Positions 1-9,975 of a DNA stretch of 64,000 bases are shown here, piece by piece (the stretch's first letter is position 1; each line of letters starts with the position of its first letter). Position numbers and translations under genes: made by a program. This DNA is from Sphaerisporangium fuscum. GTDB lineage: Bacteria > Actinomycetota > Actinomycetes > Streptosporangiales > Streptosporangiaceae. Below the pieces are notes generated by a model. That model worked only from the letters and a program-made list of their open reading frames with translations. It ran no database searches and was not told where the DNA came from. Location of the stretch: contig NZ_JAHDTF010000017.1 in NCBI RefSeq assembly GCF_018531465.1, forward strand, positions 1 through 64,000, written 5' to 3'.

Positions 1-977
1 CCCGCCTGCCTGCCACGCGTGGCCGCGGACGCGGGCCCCGTCTCGGCGCCCCGCGCCCCGCCCGAGGCGCGTGAGGCCGCCGCGGAGCCGCCCAGCGTGG
101 CCGGGGACTGCTGGCGCACGGTGCGCTGCGCGGGGCCGCCGAGAGGCTCCTCGGCGAGGCCGCCGGCCGCCACCCGGGCGAGCATGAGCGAGGCGCGCAT
201 GCCGTCGAGCCGGGCCTCCGGGTCGATCTGGAGGAGGCCCCGCAGGACGGGCGCGAGCGGGCCGGCGTTCTCCATGGGGATCGGCTCGCCGCTGGTGAGC
301 GCGGCCAGGGCCGCCGCGGCCGTACGCCGGCCGTGCAGCCCGCGGCCCTCGACCGCGGTGTAGAGGGTCGCGCCGAGCGACCAGAGGTCGGCGGCCGGGC
401 TGGCGCGGTCGCCGAGGACGCGCTCGGGCGCGATGTAGCCCGCCGAGCCGAGCACGATGCCGGCCTGCGTGATCGAGGCGTCGCCTTCGAGGGCCGCCAG
501 GCCGAAGTCGGTGAGCACCGCGCGGTCCTCGGTGACCAGGACGTTGCTCGGCTTCACGTCGCGGTGCAGGATGCCCTTGGCGTGGACGGCCCGCAGTGCG
601 CCCAGCACCTGGCGGCCGATCTCGGCCACGCGGCGCGGGGGCAGCGGCCCGTGCTCCTTGACGAGCTCCTCCAGCGAGCGCGCGTGGAGCAGCTCCATGA
701 CGATCCAAGGACGATCATCTTCGGTCACGACGTCGAACACCGTGATCACCGACGGGTGGGCGACCATCGCGGTCGCCCGGCCCTCGCGTTCGGTGCGCGC
801 GCACAGCTCGGCCCGCAACTCCTCGTCGAGGACGAGCGGGAGCCGCACTTCTTTGACCGCCACGTCACGATCGAGCAGTTCGTCGTGAGCACGCCAGACC
901 GTGCCCATGCCGCCACGCCCGACCGGTTCGACAAGCCGGTATCGCGAGGCAAGCTCGTATCCAGCCGGGGCGCGCAT
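1..977 (-). CDS. Serine/threonine protein kinase, C-terminus cut by window edge
   Basis: Reading the minus strand from ATG at 977 gives a eukaryotic-type Hanks kinase. The Gly-rich loop (VGRGGMGTVW) is near residue 20, the ATP-binding Lys sits in VAVKEV near residue 40, the catalytic loop is HRDVKPSN near 130, and the metal-binding DFG is followed by GSAGYIAPE. After the kinase domain the sequence becomes Ala/Gly/Arg-rich and runs off the window, so any transmembrane segment or sensor domain is not visible. It phosphorylates Ser/Thr of unknown targets, probably at the membrane. The gene is monocistronic as far as can be seen; the next gene in the same direction starts 80 bp upstream of it. 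Family assignment is certain, specific role unknown. Confidence 0.93.
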   Translation of the reverse strand, partial: MRAPAGYELASRYRLVEPVGRGGMGTVWRAHDELLDRDVAVKEVRLPLVLDEELRAELCARTEREGRATAMVAHPSVITVFDVVTEDDRPWIVMELLHARSLEELVKEHGPLPPRRVAEIGRQVLGALRAVHAKGILHRDVKPSNVLVTEDRAVLTDFGLAALEGDASITQAGIVLGSAGYIAPERVLGDRASPAADLWSLGATLYTAVEGRGLHGRRTAAAALAALTSGEPIPMENAGPLAPVLRGLLQIDPEARLDGMRASLMLARVAAGGLAEEPLGGPAQRTVRQQSPATLGGSAAASRASGGARGAETGPASAATRGRQA

Positions 978-1057
978 GGTGGGCAGCTTACCGATTCGTT
1001 TATCGCCGCCTGTAGAGGCCATGCCGATTCTCTGTTGAGATCTTCGGTCAGAATTGG

Positions 1058-2713
<1,656 letters not shown>

Positions 2714-2920
2714 CGCCTGTGCTCCTCCGTATTCGTGGCGCGCTCGCCGCCGTCCTGTTGCAGGGTACGGCTCGCGGTGAACTCCTTCTGACCCGGGGCT
2801 TGTGCAGCCTTGAGGAAATCATGGCGCTGTCACCACATATCCGGGCGGCCGGGTGGTCGAAAACCTTTCTGCAGGCGTTCGATAATGAGAAGCGGCGCGC
2901 ATCCAAGATCGGGGGAAATC

Positions 2921-3292
2921 ATGGATCCGGGCTACATCGTCATCGTCGTCCTCGGAGTGGTCGTCGTCGCCTCGGCCCTGGGGGTCGCGCTCGTCACCAT
3001 CGTCCTGTCCGGCATCCGGGGCGAGCACGTCCAGTGGCCGACCAGGGCGCAGCCCCCGCCCGTCCGGCACGGGCCGGAGCTCACCGGTTCCGGACGGCGG
3101 GTGCCGGAGCCGCGCGTGCCGTCCGAGCCGCCGCCCGGTGAGCCCGTCGGCCCGGCCGGCGTGGCCCGCGAGGGGAGCGGGAGCGGTGAGCACCCCGAGT
3201 GGACCAGCAGGGACCTGGCCGGTGAGGACATGCGGCCGGTGGGCACCCACGAGGAGAAGCACGCCATGCCCGGCCGCGCCCGCTGGTGGTGA
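2921..3292 (+). CDS. Small single-span membrane protein, unknown function
   Basis: A 123-aa protein from ATG 2921, preceded by GGGGGAAATC. Residues about 4-30 form one strongly hydrophobic helix (VIVVLGVVVVASALGVALV). The rest is a hydrophilic, Pro/Gly/Glu-rich tail with no recognised domain, ending in a basic RARWW. The likely topology is an N-terminal anchor with a tail of unknown side. The gene stands alone between fumarase (divergent) and the inositol operon. I do not recognise the family. High GC at third codon positions supports a real gene, but the start could also lie slightly upstream. Confidence 0.6.
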   Translation: MDPGYIVIVVLGVVVVASALGVALVTIVLSGIRGEHVQWPTRAQPPPVRHGPELTGSGRRVPEPRVPSEPPPGEPVGPAGVAREGSGSGEHPEWTSRDLAGEDMRPVGTHEEKHAMPGRARWW

Positions 3293-3417
3293 TCCTCACC
3301 GCGTGATCGGCCGGATTGGGCCGGTGCCGGCCTGGGCATCGATGGTCCTGGGACCGGGCGGCGCCCCTCCTCCGCGACGGCTGTGCCGCGCGCGAACGAT
3401 TGGACAGATCATCAGAA

Positions 3418-3461
3418 TGTCAGGACAAAGTCTTGACTCCCGGCAGCCTGGTACTTAGAAC
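3418..3461 (+). promoter_or_regulatory. Promoter of the inositol operon with a possible operator
   Basis: TTGACT at 3433-3438 and TAGAAC at 3456-3461 are separated by 17 bp, a good sigma-A/HrdB-type pair about 45 bp upstream of the first iol gene. Immediately upstream, 3418-3427 reads TGTCAGGACA (TGTC and GACA as inverted halves, 2-bp spacer), and a second GGACA lies near 3402. This may be the site of the inositol repressor, which is not encoded in this window. The promoter is seen in the sequence; the operator is inference. Confidence 0.5.
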
Positions 3462-3503
3462 TGGGGGCGGGCCGTGATGAGCTGATCGAGCCGCGGAGGC
3501 AGC

Positions 3504-4487
3504 ATGCGTGTGGGTCTGTTGGGTCTTGGCCGCATCGGGGCGTTCCACGCCGCGACGCTCGCCGCCCATCCCGAGGTCGCCGAGCTAGTGGTGTGGGACG
3601 CCGACGAGGTGCGGGCGAAGGAAGTGGCCGCCCGGGTGGGCGCCCGCGTCGGCGACGCCTTCCAGGCCGACGCCGTCGTCGTCGCCACACCCACGTCCAC
3701 CCACGCGGAGCTGATTCTGCGGGCGTGTGAGGCGGGCGTCCCGGTGTTCTGCGAGAAACCGGTCGCGCCGGACATCGGGGAGACCACCCGCGTCGTCGAG
3801 GCGGTCGAGCGCAGCGGCAATCTGGTGCACATCGGTTTCCAGCGGCGTTTCGACGCCGGGTACGCCGCCGCCCGCCGCGCCCTGCACGGCGGGGAGCTGG
3901 GCGTGCTGCACCGGATCCACATGCTGACCGCCGACCCGCGCCCGCCGGCGCCCGACTACATCCCGCTGTCCGGCGGCATCTTCCGCGACTGCCACATCCA
4001 CGACTTCGACGTCCTCCGCTGGGTGACCGGCCGCGAGGTGGAGCAGGTGTACGCCACCGGCGCCAACCGCGGCGAGGCGTTCTTCGCCGAGGCGGGCGAC
4101 GTCGACACCAGCGCCGCCCTGCTCACCCTCGACGACGGCACGCTGGTGACCATGCAGGGGTCCCGGTACAACGGCGCGGGGTACGACGTGCGGATGGAAC
4201 TCGCCGGCACGCTCGGCACGGTGGCCGTGGGCCTGGACGACCGTGTGCCGCTCACCTCGGCCGAGCCCGGCGTCGCCTTCCCCGGCGGCGCGCCATGGCC
4301 CGACTTCGGGGCGCGCTTCGAGCCCGCCTACGTCGCCGAGATCGACGCCTTCCTCGGCACCGTGAGGGGCGGCGGGCAGAGCCTGTGCACCGTCCAGGAC
4401 GCCCTCGCGGCGCTGCGCGTCGCCGAGGCCGCCGATCTCTCCCGCCGCACCGGCCGTCCGGCGCGGGTCGCGGAGGTGGCGGCATGA
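3504..4487 (+). CDS. iolG: Inositol 2-dehydrogenase (Gfo/Idh/MocA family)
   Basis: A 327-aa NAD-dependent oxidoreductase that oxidises myo-inositol to 2-keto-myo-inositol, first step of the pathway. The Rossmann motif GLGRIG is at residues 7-12, the family EKP motif at 84-86 and the catalytic Asp/His pair in DCHIH at 162-166. It is the first gene of the iol operon, and its stop overlaps the iolE start (ATGA). ATG 3504 follows GAGCCGCGGAGGCAGC, with GGAGG at good spacing. A related sugar dehydrogenase is possible from sequence alone, but iolE, iolC, iolB and iolD directly downstream make the inositol role very likely. Confidence 0.9.
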   Translation: MRVGLLGLGRIGAFHAATLAAHPEVAELVVWDADEVRAKEVAARVGARVGDAFQADAVVVATPTSTHAELILRACEAGVPVFCEKPVAPDIGETTRVVEAVERSGNLVHIGFQRRFDAGYAAARRALHGGELGVLHRIHMLTADPRPPAPDYIPLSGGIFRDCHIHDFDVLRWVTGREVEQVYATGANRGEAFFAEAGDVDTSAALLTLDDGTLVTMQGSRYNGAGYDVRMELAGTLGTVAVGLDDRVPLTSAEPGVAFPGGAPWPDFGARFEPAYVAEIDAFLGTVRGGGQSLCTVQDALAALRVAEAADLSRRTGRPARVAEVAA

Positions 4488-5377
4488 GCGGCGCGATGAG
4501 GATCGCCGCGGCGCCGATCTCGTGGGGCGTGTGCGAGGTGCCGGACTGGGGGCACCAGCTCGACCGCGAGCGGGTCCTCGGCGAGATGCGCGCACTCGGC
4601 CTGACGGCCACCGAGCTCGGCCCCGACGGTTTCCTGCCGCCCTCACCCGGGCATCGCCGCGAGCTGCTGGATTCGTACGGGCTGCGGGGCATCGGTGGAT
4701 TCGTCCCCGTGGTGCTGCACGACCCGGCGTACGACCCGGTGCCGGAGGCCCGCGCGACGTTCCGCTCCTTCGCCGAGGGCGGCGTCGAGACGGTCGTGCT
4801 CGCGGCGGCGACCGGCGCCGACGGTTACGACGAGCGCCCGGTGCTCGACATCGGGGGCTGGAAGACGCTGCTGGGCAACCTCGGACGGCTGCTCGACGAG
4901 GCCGAGGAGTTCGGGCGCGCGGTCACGCTGCACCCGCACGTCGGCACCATGATCGAAAAGCGTGACGAGGTCGACCGCGTGCTCGACGGGTCGGCCATGC
5001 CGCTCTGCCTGGACACCGGTCACCTTCTCATCGGGGGCACCGACCCGCTCGACCTGGTGTCCAGGGCCGCAGCCAGGGTCGCACACGTCCACCTCAAAGA
5101 CGTGGACGCCACGCTCGCCGAGCAGGTCAGCGCCGGGAAGCTCGGCTACACCGAGGCGGTCCGGGCGGCGATCTACCGGCCGCTGGGACGCGGCGACGTC
5201 GACGTCGCCGGCATCGTGACCCGGCTCGGGCAGGCGGGCTACCAGGGCTGGTACGTCATGGAGCAGGACGTCATCCTCGGCGAGGAGCCCCCGGCGGACG
5301 GCGGCCCGCAGGAGGCCGTCCGCGAGAGCCTGGCCTACCTCGCCGGAGTCGCGTCCGGGGCGGAAGGCGACGCATGA
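4484..5377 (+). CDS. iolE: Myo-inosose-2 dehydratase (TIM-barrel IolE)
   Basis: A 297-aa xylose-isomerase-like TIM barrel that dehydrates 2-keto-myo-inositol to the trihydroxycyclohexanedione used by IolD. It begins AAPISWGVCEVPDWG, the hallmark N-terminus of IolE. Metal-binding acidic and His residues appear in TLHPHVGTMIE, CLDTGHLLIGG and VHLKDVD. The ATG at 4484 overlaps the iolG stop by 4 bp, which fixes the start. The iolC start in turn overlaps its stop, so translation is coupled through the operon. Length is typical. Confidence 0.92.
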   Translation: MSGAMRIAAAPISWGVCEVPDWGHQLDRERVLGEMRALGLTATELGPDGFLPPSPGHRRELLDSYGLRGIGGFVPVVLHDPAYDPVPEARATFRSFAEGGVETVVLAAATGADGYDERPVLDIGGWKTLLGNLGRLLDEAEEFGRAVTLHPHVGTMIEKRDEVDRVLDGSAMPLCLDTGHLLIGGTDPLDLVSRAAARVAHVHLKDVDATLAEQVSAGKLGYTEAVRAAIYRPLGRGDVDVAGIVTRLGQAGYQGWYVMEQDVILGEEPPADGGPQEAVRESLAYLAGVASGAEGDA

Positions 5378-6318
5378 CCGAGGTGCTCACGATGGGCAGG
5401 GTGGGTGTCGACATCTACCCTCTCCAGGTCGGCGTCTCGCTGCGCGAGGTCGAGACCTTCGGCAAGTATCTCGGGGGCAGCGCCACCAACGTCGCGGTCG
5501 CGGCGGCCAGGCTCGGCCGCCGTTCCGCCGTGATCACCCGCACCGGGGCGGACCCGTTCGGCGCCTTCGTGCACGACGCGCTGCGCTCCTACGGCGTGGA
5601 CGACCGGTACGTCAGCGAGGTCGAGGGCCTGCCGACGCCGGTGACGTTCTGCGAGATCCGCCCGCCGGACGACTTCCCGCTGTACTTCTACCGCCTCCCC
5701 AAGGCCCCCGACCTGGAGATATATCCGGAAGAGCTCGACCTGGCGGCGATCAGGGACGCCGGGCTGTTCTGGGCGACCGTCACCGGCCTGTCGCAGGAGC
5801 CCTCCCGCGGCGCGCACTTCGCCGCCTGGGACGCCAGGGGCCGCGCCCCGCTGACCGTGCTCGACCTCGACTACCGCCCCATGTTCTGGCCGTCGGCGCG
5901 GGCGGCCGGGGAATGGGTGCGCAAGGCGCTGGAGCACGTCACCGTCGCCGTGGGGAACCTCGACGAGTGCGAGGTGGCCACCGGCACGCGCGATCCGCAC
6001 GAGGCCGCCAGGGCGCTGCTCGACATGGGCGTGGAGCTGGCGGTGGTGAAGCAGGGGCCGGGCGGGGTGCTCGGCATGACGGCCGGCGAGAACGTGGTGG
6101 TGCCGCCGGTGCCGGTCGAGGTGGTGAACGGTCTCGGCGCGGGCGACGCGTTCGGCGGCGCGCTGTGCGACGGCCTGCTCGCCGGCCGCGGCCTGACCGA
6201 CATCCTGCGGCACGCCAACGCCGCCGGCGCGATCGTCGCCGGACGGCTGGCGTGCGCGCCGGCCATGCCCACAGCCGAGGAGGTCGAGGCCGTGCTCTCG
6301 GGTGAAGCCCATGCGTGA
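5374..6318 (+). CDS. iolC: 5-dehydro-2-deoxygluconokinase (PfkB family)
   Basis: A 314-aa PfkB carbohydrate kinase that phosphorylates 2-deoxy-5-keto-gluconate with ATP. The sugar-binding signature GGSATNVAVAAARLG is near residue 34, and the C-terminal PfkB signature with the catalytic base GAGD is at 255-258. The start (ATG 5374) overlaps the iolE stop. Unlike the long IolC-aldolase fusions of some bacteria, this is the kinase alone, with the aldolase-like protein encoded immediately downstream. Confidence 0.92.
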   Translation: MTEVLTMGRVGVDIYPLQVGVSLREVETFGKYLGGSATNVAVAAARLGRRSAVITRTGADPFGAFVHDALRSYGVDDRYVSEVEGLPTPVTFCEIRPPDDFPLYFYRLPKAPDLEIYPEELDLAAIRDAGLFWATVTGLSQEPSRGAHFAAWDARGRAPLTVLDLDYRPMFWPSARAAGEWVRKALEHVTVAVGNLDECEVATGTRDPHEAARALLDMGVELAVVKQGPGGVLGMTAGENVVVPPVPVEVVNGLGAGDAFGGALCDGLLAGRGLTDILRHANAAGAIVAGRLACAPAMPTAEEVEAVLSGEAHA

Positions 6319-7192
6319 AGACGACCGCCGCAGGATCGCCGAGGTCCGCGCCCGCTACCCCGGGAAGATCGCCCAGGCCGCGGCCGAACGCCGGCGCCGG
6401 CCGCTGCTGGGCGACCGCGACCAGCTTCTGATCATCGCGGCCGACCACCCGGCGCGGGGCGCGCTCGGCGTGCGGGGACGGCCGATGGCGATGGCCAGCC
6501 GCGTCGACCTGCTCGACCGGCTGTGCGTGGCGCTGGCCCGGCCCGGGGTCGACGGCCTGCTCGCCACCCCTGACATCGTCGAGGACCTGCTGCTGCTCGG
6601 CGCGCTGCACGGCAAGGTCGTCATCGGCTCCATGAACCGCGGCGGGATCCACGGCACCGCGTTCGAGTTCGACGACCGCTTCACCGCCTACGACACCGAG
6701 TCGATCGTCCGGATGCGGCTCGACGGGGGCAAGATGCTCTGCCGTGTCGGCCTGCGGTCGGCGGAGACCGCCGCCACGCTGGAGTCCTGCTCGCGGGCCG
6801 TGACGAGCCTCGCCCGCGAGGGGCTGATGGCCCTGGTGGAGCCGTTCTGGTCGCACCGCGACGAGGGCGTCGTCCACCACGACCTGTCCCCGGAGGGCAT
6901 GATCCACGCCATCCACGTCGGGCAGGGGCTCGGCGCCACCTCGGCGCACACCTGGCTGAAGATCCCCGTGATCGACCAGATGGAGCGGGTCATGGAGGCG
7001 ACGACCCTGCCCACCCTGCTGCTCGGCGGCGACCCCACCAGGGCTCCCGACGAGGTTTACGGATCCTGGAGCAAGGCGCTTCGACTTCCCGGCGTGCGGG
7101 GTCTCGTGGTCGGGCGCGCGCTGCTCTACCCTCCTGACGACGACGTGGCCGCGGCCGTCGACACCGCCGCCGGGCTTTTGGAGGTGCCCTGA
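6311..7192 (+). CDS. DhnA/Cgl0158-type aldolase fold protein of the inositol pathway
   Basis: A 293-aa protein of the Cgl0158/DhnA-like beta-alpha barrel family common in actinobacterial iol clusters. LLIIAADHPARGALG near residue 40 matches the start of class I aldolase barrels, and WLKIPVIDQMERVM near 215 carries a Lys at the position typical of a Schiff-base lysine (K inferred, not proven). The expected role is cleavage of 2-deoxy-5-keto-gluconate-6-phosphate, the job of IolJ elsewhere. I chose ATG 6311, which overlaps the end of iolC; an in-frame GTG at 6302 is an alternative. Its stop overlaps the iolB start (TGATG). Confidence 0.78.
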   Translation: MREDDRRRIAEVRARYPGKIAQAAAERRRRPLLGDRDQLLIIAADHPARGALGVRGRPMAMASRVDLLDRLCVALARPGVDGLLATPDIVEDLLLLGALHGKVVIGSMNRGGIHGTAFEFDDRFTAYDTESIVRMRLDGGKMLCRVGLRSAETAATLESCSRAVTSLAREGLMALVEPFWSHRDEGVVHHDLSPEGMIHAIHVGQGLGATSAHTWLKIPVIDQMERVMEATTLPTLLLGGDPTRAPDEVYGSWSKALRLPGVRGLVVGRALLYPPDDDVAAAVDTAAGLLEVP

Positions 7193-8130
7193 TGTCCTAC
7201 ATCCCCGCGGGTTCCACGGCGGTGGCCCCCTGGGCCCTGTGGATCTCCCCCGAGCGCGCCGGATGGACGTACGCCGGTCTGCGCGTCGCGAACCTCTGCG
7301 GCGAGAGCGTCGAGTTCGGCACCGGGGACGAGGAGATGCTCGTCCTGCCGCTGTCCGGGTCGTGCGTCGTGGAGTGCGACGGCGCGCGCCTGGAGCTCCA
7401 GGGGCGCGTGTCGGTCTTCTCCGCCGTCACCGACTTCGCCTACCTCCCCGTCGGCTCGCGCGTGCGCATCACCGGCGAGGGCCGCTTCGCCCTCCCCTCG
7501 GCCGTCGCCACCCGGCGGCTGCCGGTGAGGTACGGCCCGGCCGAGGAGGTGCCCGTCGAGGTGCGGGGCGCCGGGCAGGCGAGCCGGCAGGTCAACAACT
7601 TCTGCAGCCCGGAGGCCTTCGAGTGCGACAAGCTCGTCGCCGTCGAGGTGCTGACCCCCGAGGGCAACTGGTCGTCCTACCCGCCCCACAAGCACGACAC
7701 CGAGTGCGACGGCGAGGCCGTGCTGGAGGAGATCTACTACTTCGAGGGCGGCCCCGGCTACCAGCGGGTCTACGGCTCGCCCGGCAAGCCGATCGACGTG
7801 CTGGCCGAGGTCGGCTGCGGTGACGTCGTGCTGGTCCCGCACGGCTACCACGGGCCGTCGATGGCCGCGCCCGGCTACGACCTGTACTACCTGAACGTCC
7901 TCGCCGGGCCCGCCGAGAAGCGTTCGATGGCCTTCTGCGACGACCCGCGGCACGCCTGGATCCGTGCCGGCTGGGAGGGCCGGGCGGTCGACCCCCGCGT
8001 CCCCATGACCACGGCCCCCAACGGCTCACGACCGCGTCGCGGCACCCCGTCGCCGGCCACGGGCGCACCCGCGAACGGCTACTCGGCGAACGGCACTTCA
8101 TCGGACGGCACCCGGGAGGCACGGACGTGA
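7192..8130 (+). CDS. iolB: 5-deoxy-glucuronate isomerase
   Basis: A 312-aa bicupin of the IolB/KduI family, converting 5-deoxyglucuronate to 2-deoxy-5-keto-gluconate. The metal-binding second cupin is clear: PPHKHDTE near residue 162 followed by EEIYYFE, then VPHGYHGP near 222. The last 35-40 residues (after DPRVPMTT) are a low-complexity Pro/Ser/Asn/Gly tail not expected of the core enzyme. Start overlaps the previous stop (TGATG), stop overlaps the iolD GTG start (GTGA). Confidence 0.93.
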   Translation: MSYIPAGSTAVAPWALWISPERAGWTYAGLRVANLCGESVEFGTGDEEMLVLPLSGSCVVECDGARLELQGRVSVFSAVTDFAYLPVGSRVRITGEGRFALPSAVATRRLPVRYGPAEEVPVEVRGAGQASRQVNNFCSPEAFECDKLVAVEVLTPEGNWSSYPPHKHDTECDGEAVLEEIYYFEGGPGYQRVYGSPGKPIDVLAEVGCGDVVLVPHGYHGPSMAAPGYDLYYLNVLAGPAEKRSMAFCDDPRHAWIRAGWEGRAVDPRVPMTTAPNGSRPRRGTPSPATGAPANGYSANGTSSDGTREART

Positions 8131-9971
8131 AGACCATCCGGCTGACGGTCGCGCAGGCGCTCGTGCGCTTCCTGGCCGAGCAGTGGAGCGAGCGCGACGG
8201 CGTCGAGCAGCGGCTCATCGAAGGGTGCTTCGGCATCTTCGGGCACGGCAACGTCGCCGGCGTCGGCCAGGCGCTCGCCGAGCGCGGCGCGGGCCTCGGC
8301 GACCCCCTGCCGTACTACCTGGCGCGCAACGAGCAGGCCATGGTGCACACCGCCGTCGGCTTCGCCAAGACGCGCAACCGCCTGTCGACCTTCGCCTGCA
8401 CGACCTCGATCGGCCCGGGGGCCACCAACATGGTCACCGGGGCGGCCCTGGCCACGATCAACAGGCTCCCGGTGCTGCTGCTGCCCGGCGACATCTTCGC
8501 CACCCGGGCCGCCGGGGCCGTCCTGCAGGAGCTGGAGGACCCCCGGTCGTACGACGTCAGCGTCAACGACTGCCTGCGGCCGGTGTCCCGCTTCTTCGAC
8601 CGGATCAACCGGCCCGAGCAGCTGCCGTCGGCCCTGATGGCGGCCATGCGGGTGCTCACCGACCCGGCCGAGACGGGAGCCGTCACCATCGCGCTGCCGC
8701 AGGACGTCCAGGCCGAGGCGTACGACTGGCCGGTCGAGCTGTTCGAACGGCGGGTGTGGCACGTGGCGCGGCCGGTCCCCGACTCGGCGGCCGTGGAGCG
8801 GGCCGTGGAGGCGATCAAGGCGTCGCGGCGGCCCCTCATCGTCGCGGGCGGCGGCGTGATCTACAGCGAGGCCTGGGAGGAGCTGACGGCCTTAGCCGAG
8901 GCGTACGGCATCCCGGTCGGGGAGACCCAGGCGGGCAAGGGCGTCCTGCCGTACGACCACCCGTGCGCGGTCGGGGCGATCGGGCACACCGGCACGGCCG
9001 CCGCGAACGCGATCGCCCGGGAGGCCGACCTCGTCATCGGCGTCGGCACCCGCTACACCGACTTCACCACCGCCTCCCGCACGCTCTTCGCCGAAGGCGT
9101 CCGGTTCGTGAACCTCAACGTCGCCGCGTTCGACGCCGCCAAGCACGCCGCCGTCATGCTCGTCGGCGACGCCCGCGAGGGGCTCGCGCTGCTCGACCTC
9201 GGCGACTGGAAGGCCGACCCCGGCTGGACCTCGCGGGCCGCGGAGCTCGGGCGTGCCTGGCAGGCCGAGGTCTCGGAGCTGTACGACGGCGACGGCCTCA
9301 CGCAGCCGGTGATGCTGGGCGTGCTCAACGAGGTCGCCGGGACGGACGGCGTCGTCGTCAACGCCGCCGGGTCCATGCCCGGCGACCTGCACAAACTGTG
9401 GCGGGCGTCCGACCCGAAGGCCTACCACGTGGAGTACGGCTACTCCTGCATGGGCTACGAGATCGCGGGCGGCCTCGGCGTCAAGCTCGCGGCGCCGGAG
9501 CGCGAGGTGTTCGTGCTGGTGGGCGACGGCTCGTACCTCATGATGGCCCAGGAGATCGCGACGGCCGTCCAGGAGGGCGTGAAGCTCATCGTGGTGATCG
9601 TCGACAACCACGGCTTCGCCTCGATCGGCAACCTGTCGGAGTCGGTGGGCGCGCGGCGCCTCGGCACCGCCTACCGCATGCGGACCTCCGGCGGCCGGCT
9701 GGACGGCGAGTACCTTCCGGTCGACCTGGCGGCCAACGCGGCGAGCCTCGGCGCCGACGTCCTGCGCGCCACCGACCGGGCGTCCCTGCGCGGCGCCCTG
9801 GTCAAGGCGAGGGAGGCCACGACCACCACGGTCGTCCACGTCGAGACCGTCCCCGGCCCGTCCCCGGACACCACCGCCTGGTGGGACGTCCCCATCGCCG
9901 AGACCTCCATGACCCCGGAACTTCGCGAACGATACGAAGAGGCCAAACGCGACCAGCGGCCGTACCTCTGA
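8127..9971 (+). CDS. iolD: 3D-(3,5/4)-trihydroxycyclohexane-1,2-dione acylhydrolase
   Basis: A 614-aa thiamine-diphosphate enzyme that opens the ring of the trihydroxy-dione to 5-deoxyglucuronate. The ThDP-activating Glu is E69 in YYLARNEQAM, and the Mg-ThDP motif begins GDGSYLMM and ends with the Asn of VIVDNHGF in the C-terminal third. Length and order (PYR, central, PP domains) match the family. GTG 8127 overlaps the iolB stop. It is the last gene of the operon and converges with the MFS gene only 4 bp away, leaving no visible terminator. Methylmalonate-semialdehyde dehydrogenase (iolA) is missing here. Confidence 0.94.
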   Translation: MKTIRLTVAQALVRFLAEQWSERDGVEQRLIEGCFGIFGHGNVAGVGQALAERGAGLGDPLPYYLARNEQAMVHTAVGFAKTRNRLSTFACTTSIGPGATNMVTGAALATINRLPVLLLPGDIFATRAAGAVLQELEDPRSYDVSVNDCLRPVSRFFDRINRPEQLPSALMAAMRVLTDPAETGAVTIALPQDVQAEAYDWPVELFERRVWHVARPVPDSAAVERAVEAIKASRRPLIVAGGGVIYSEAWEELTALAEAYGIPVGETQAGKGVLPYDHPCAVGAIGHTGTAAANAIAREADLVIGVGTRYTDFTTASRTLFAEGVRFVNLNVAAFDAAKHAAVMLVGDAREGLALLDLGDWKADPGWTSRAAELGRAWQAEVSELYDGDGLTQPVMLGVLNEVAGTDGVVVNAAGSMPGDLHKLWRASDPKAYHVEYGYSCMGYEIAGGLGVKLAAPEREVFVLVGDGSYLMMAQEIATAVQEGVKLIVVIVDNHGFASIGNLSESVGARRLGTAYRMRTSGGRLDGEYLPVDLAANAASLGADVLRATDRASLRGALVKAREATTTTVVHVETVPGPSPDTTAWWDVPIAETSMTPELRERYEEAKRDQRPYL

Positions 9972-9975
9972 GCGG

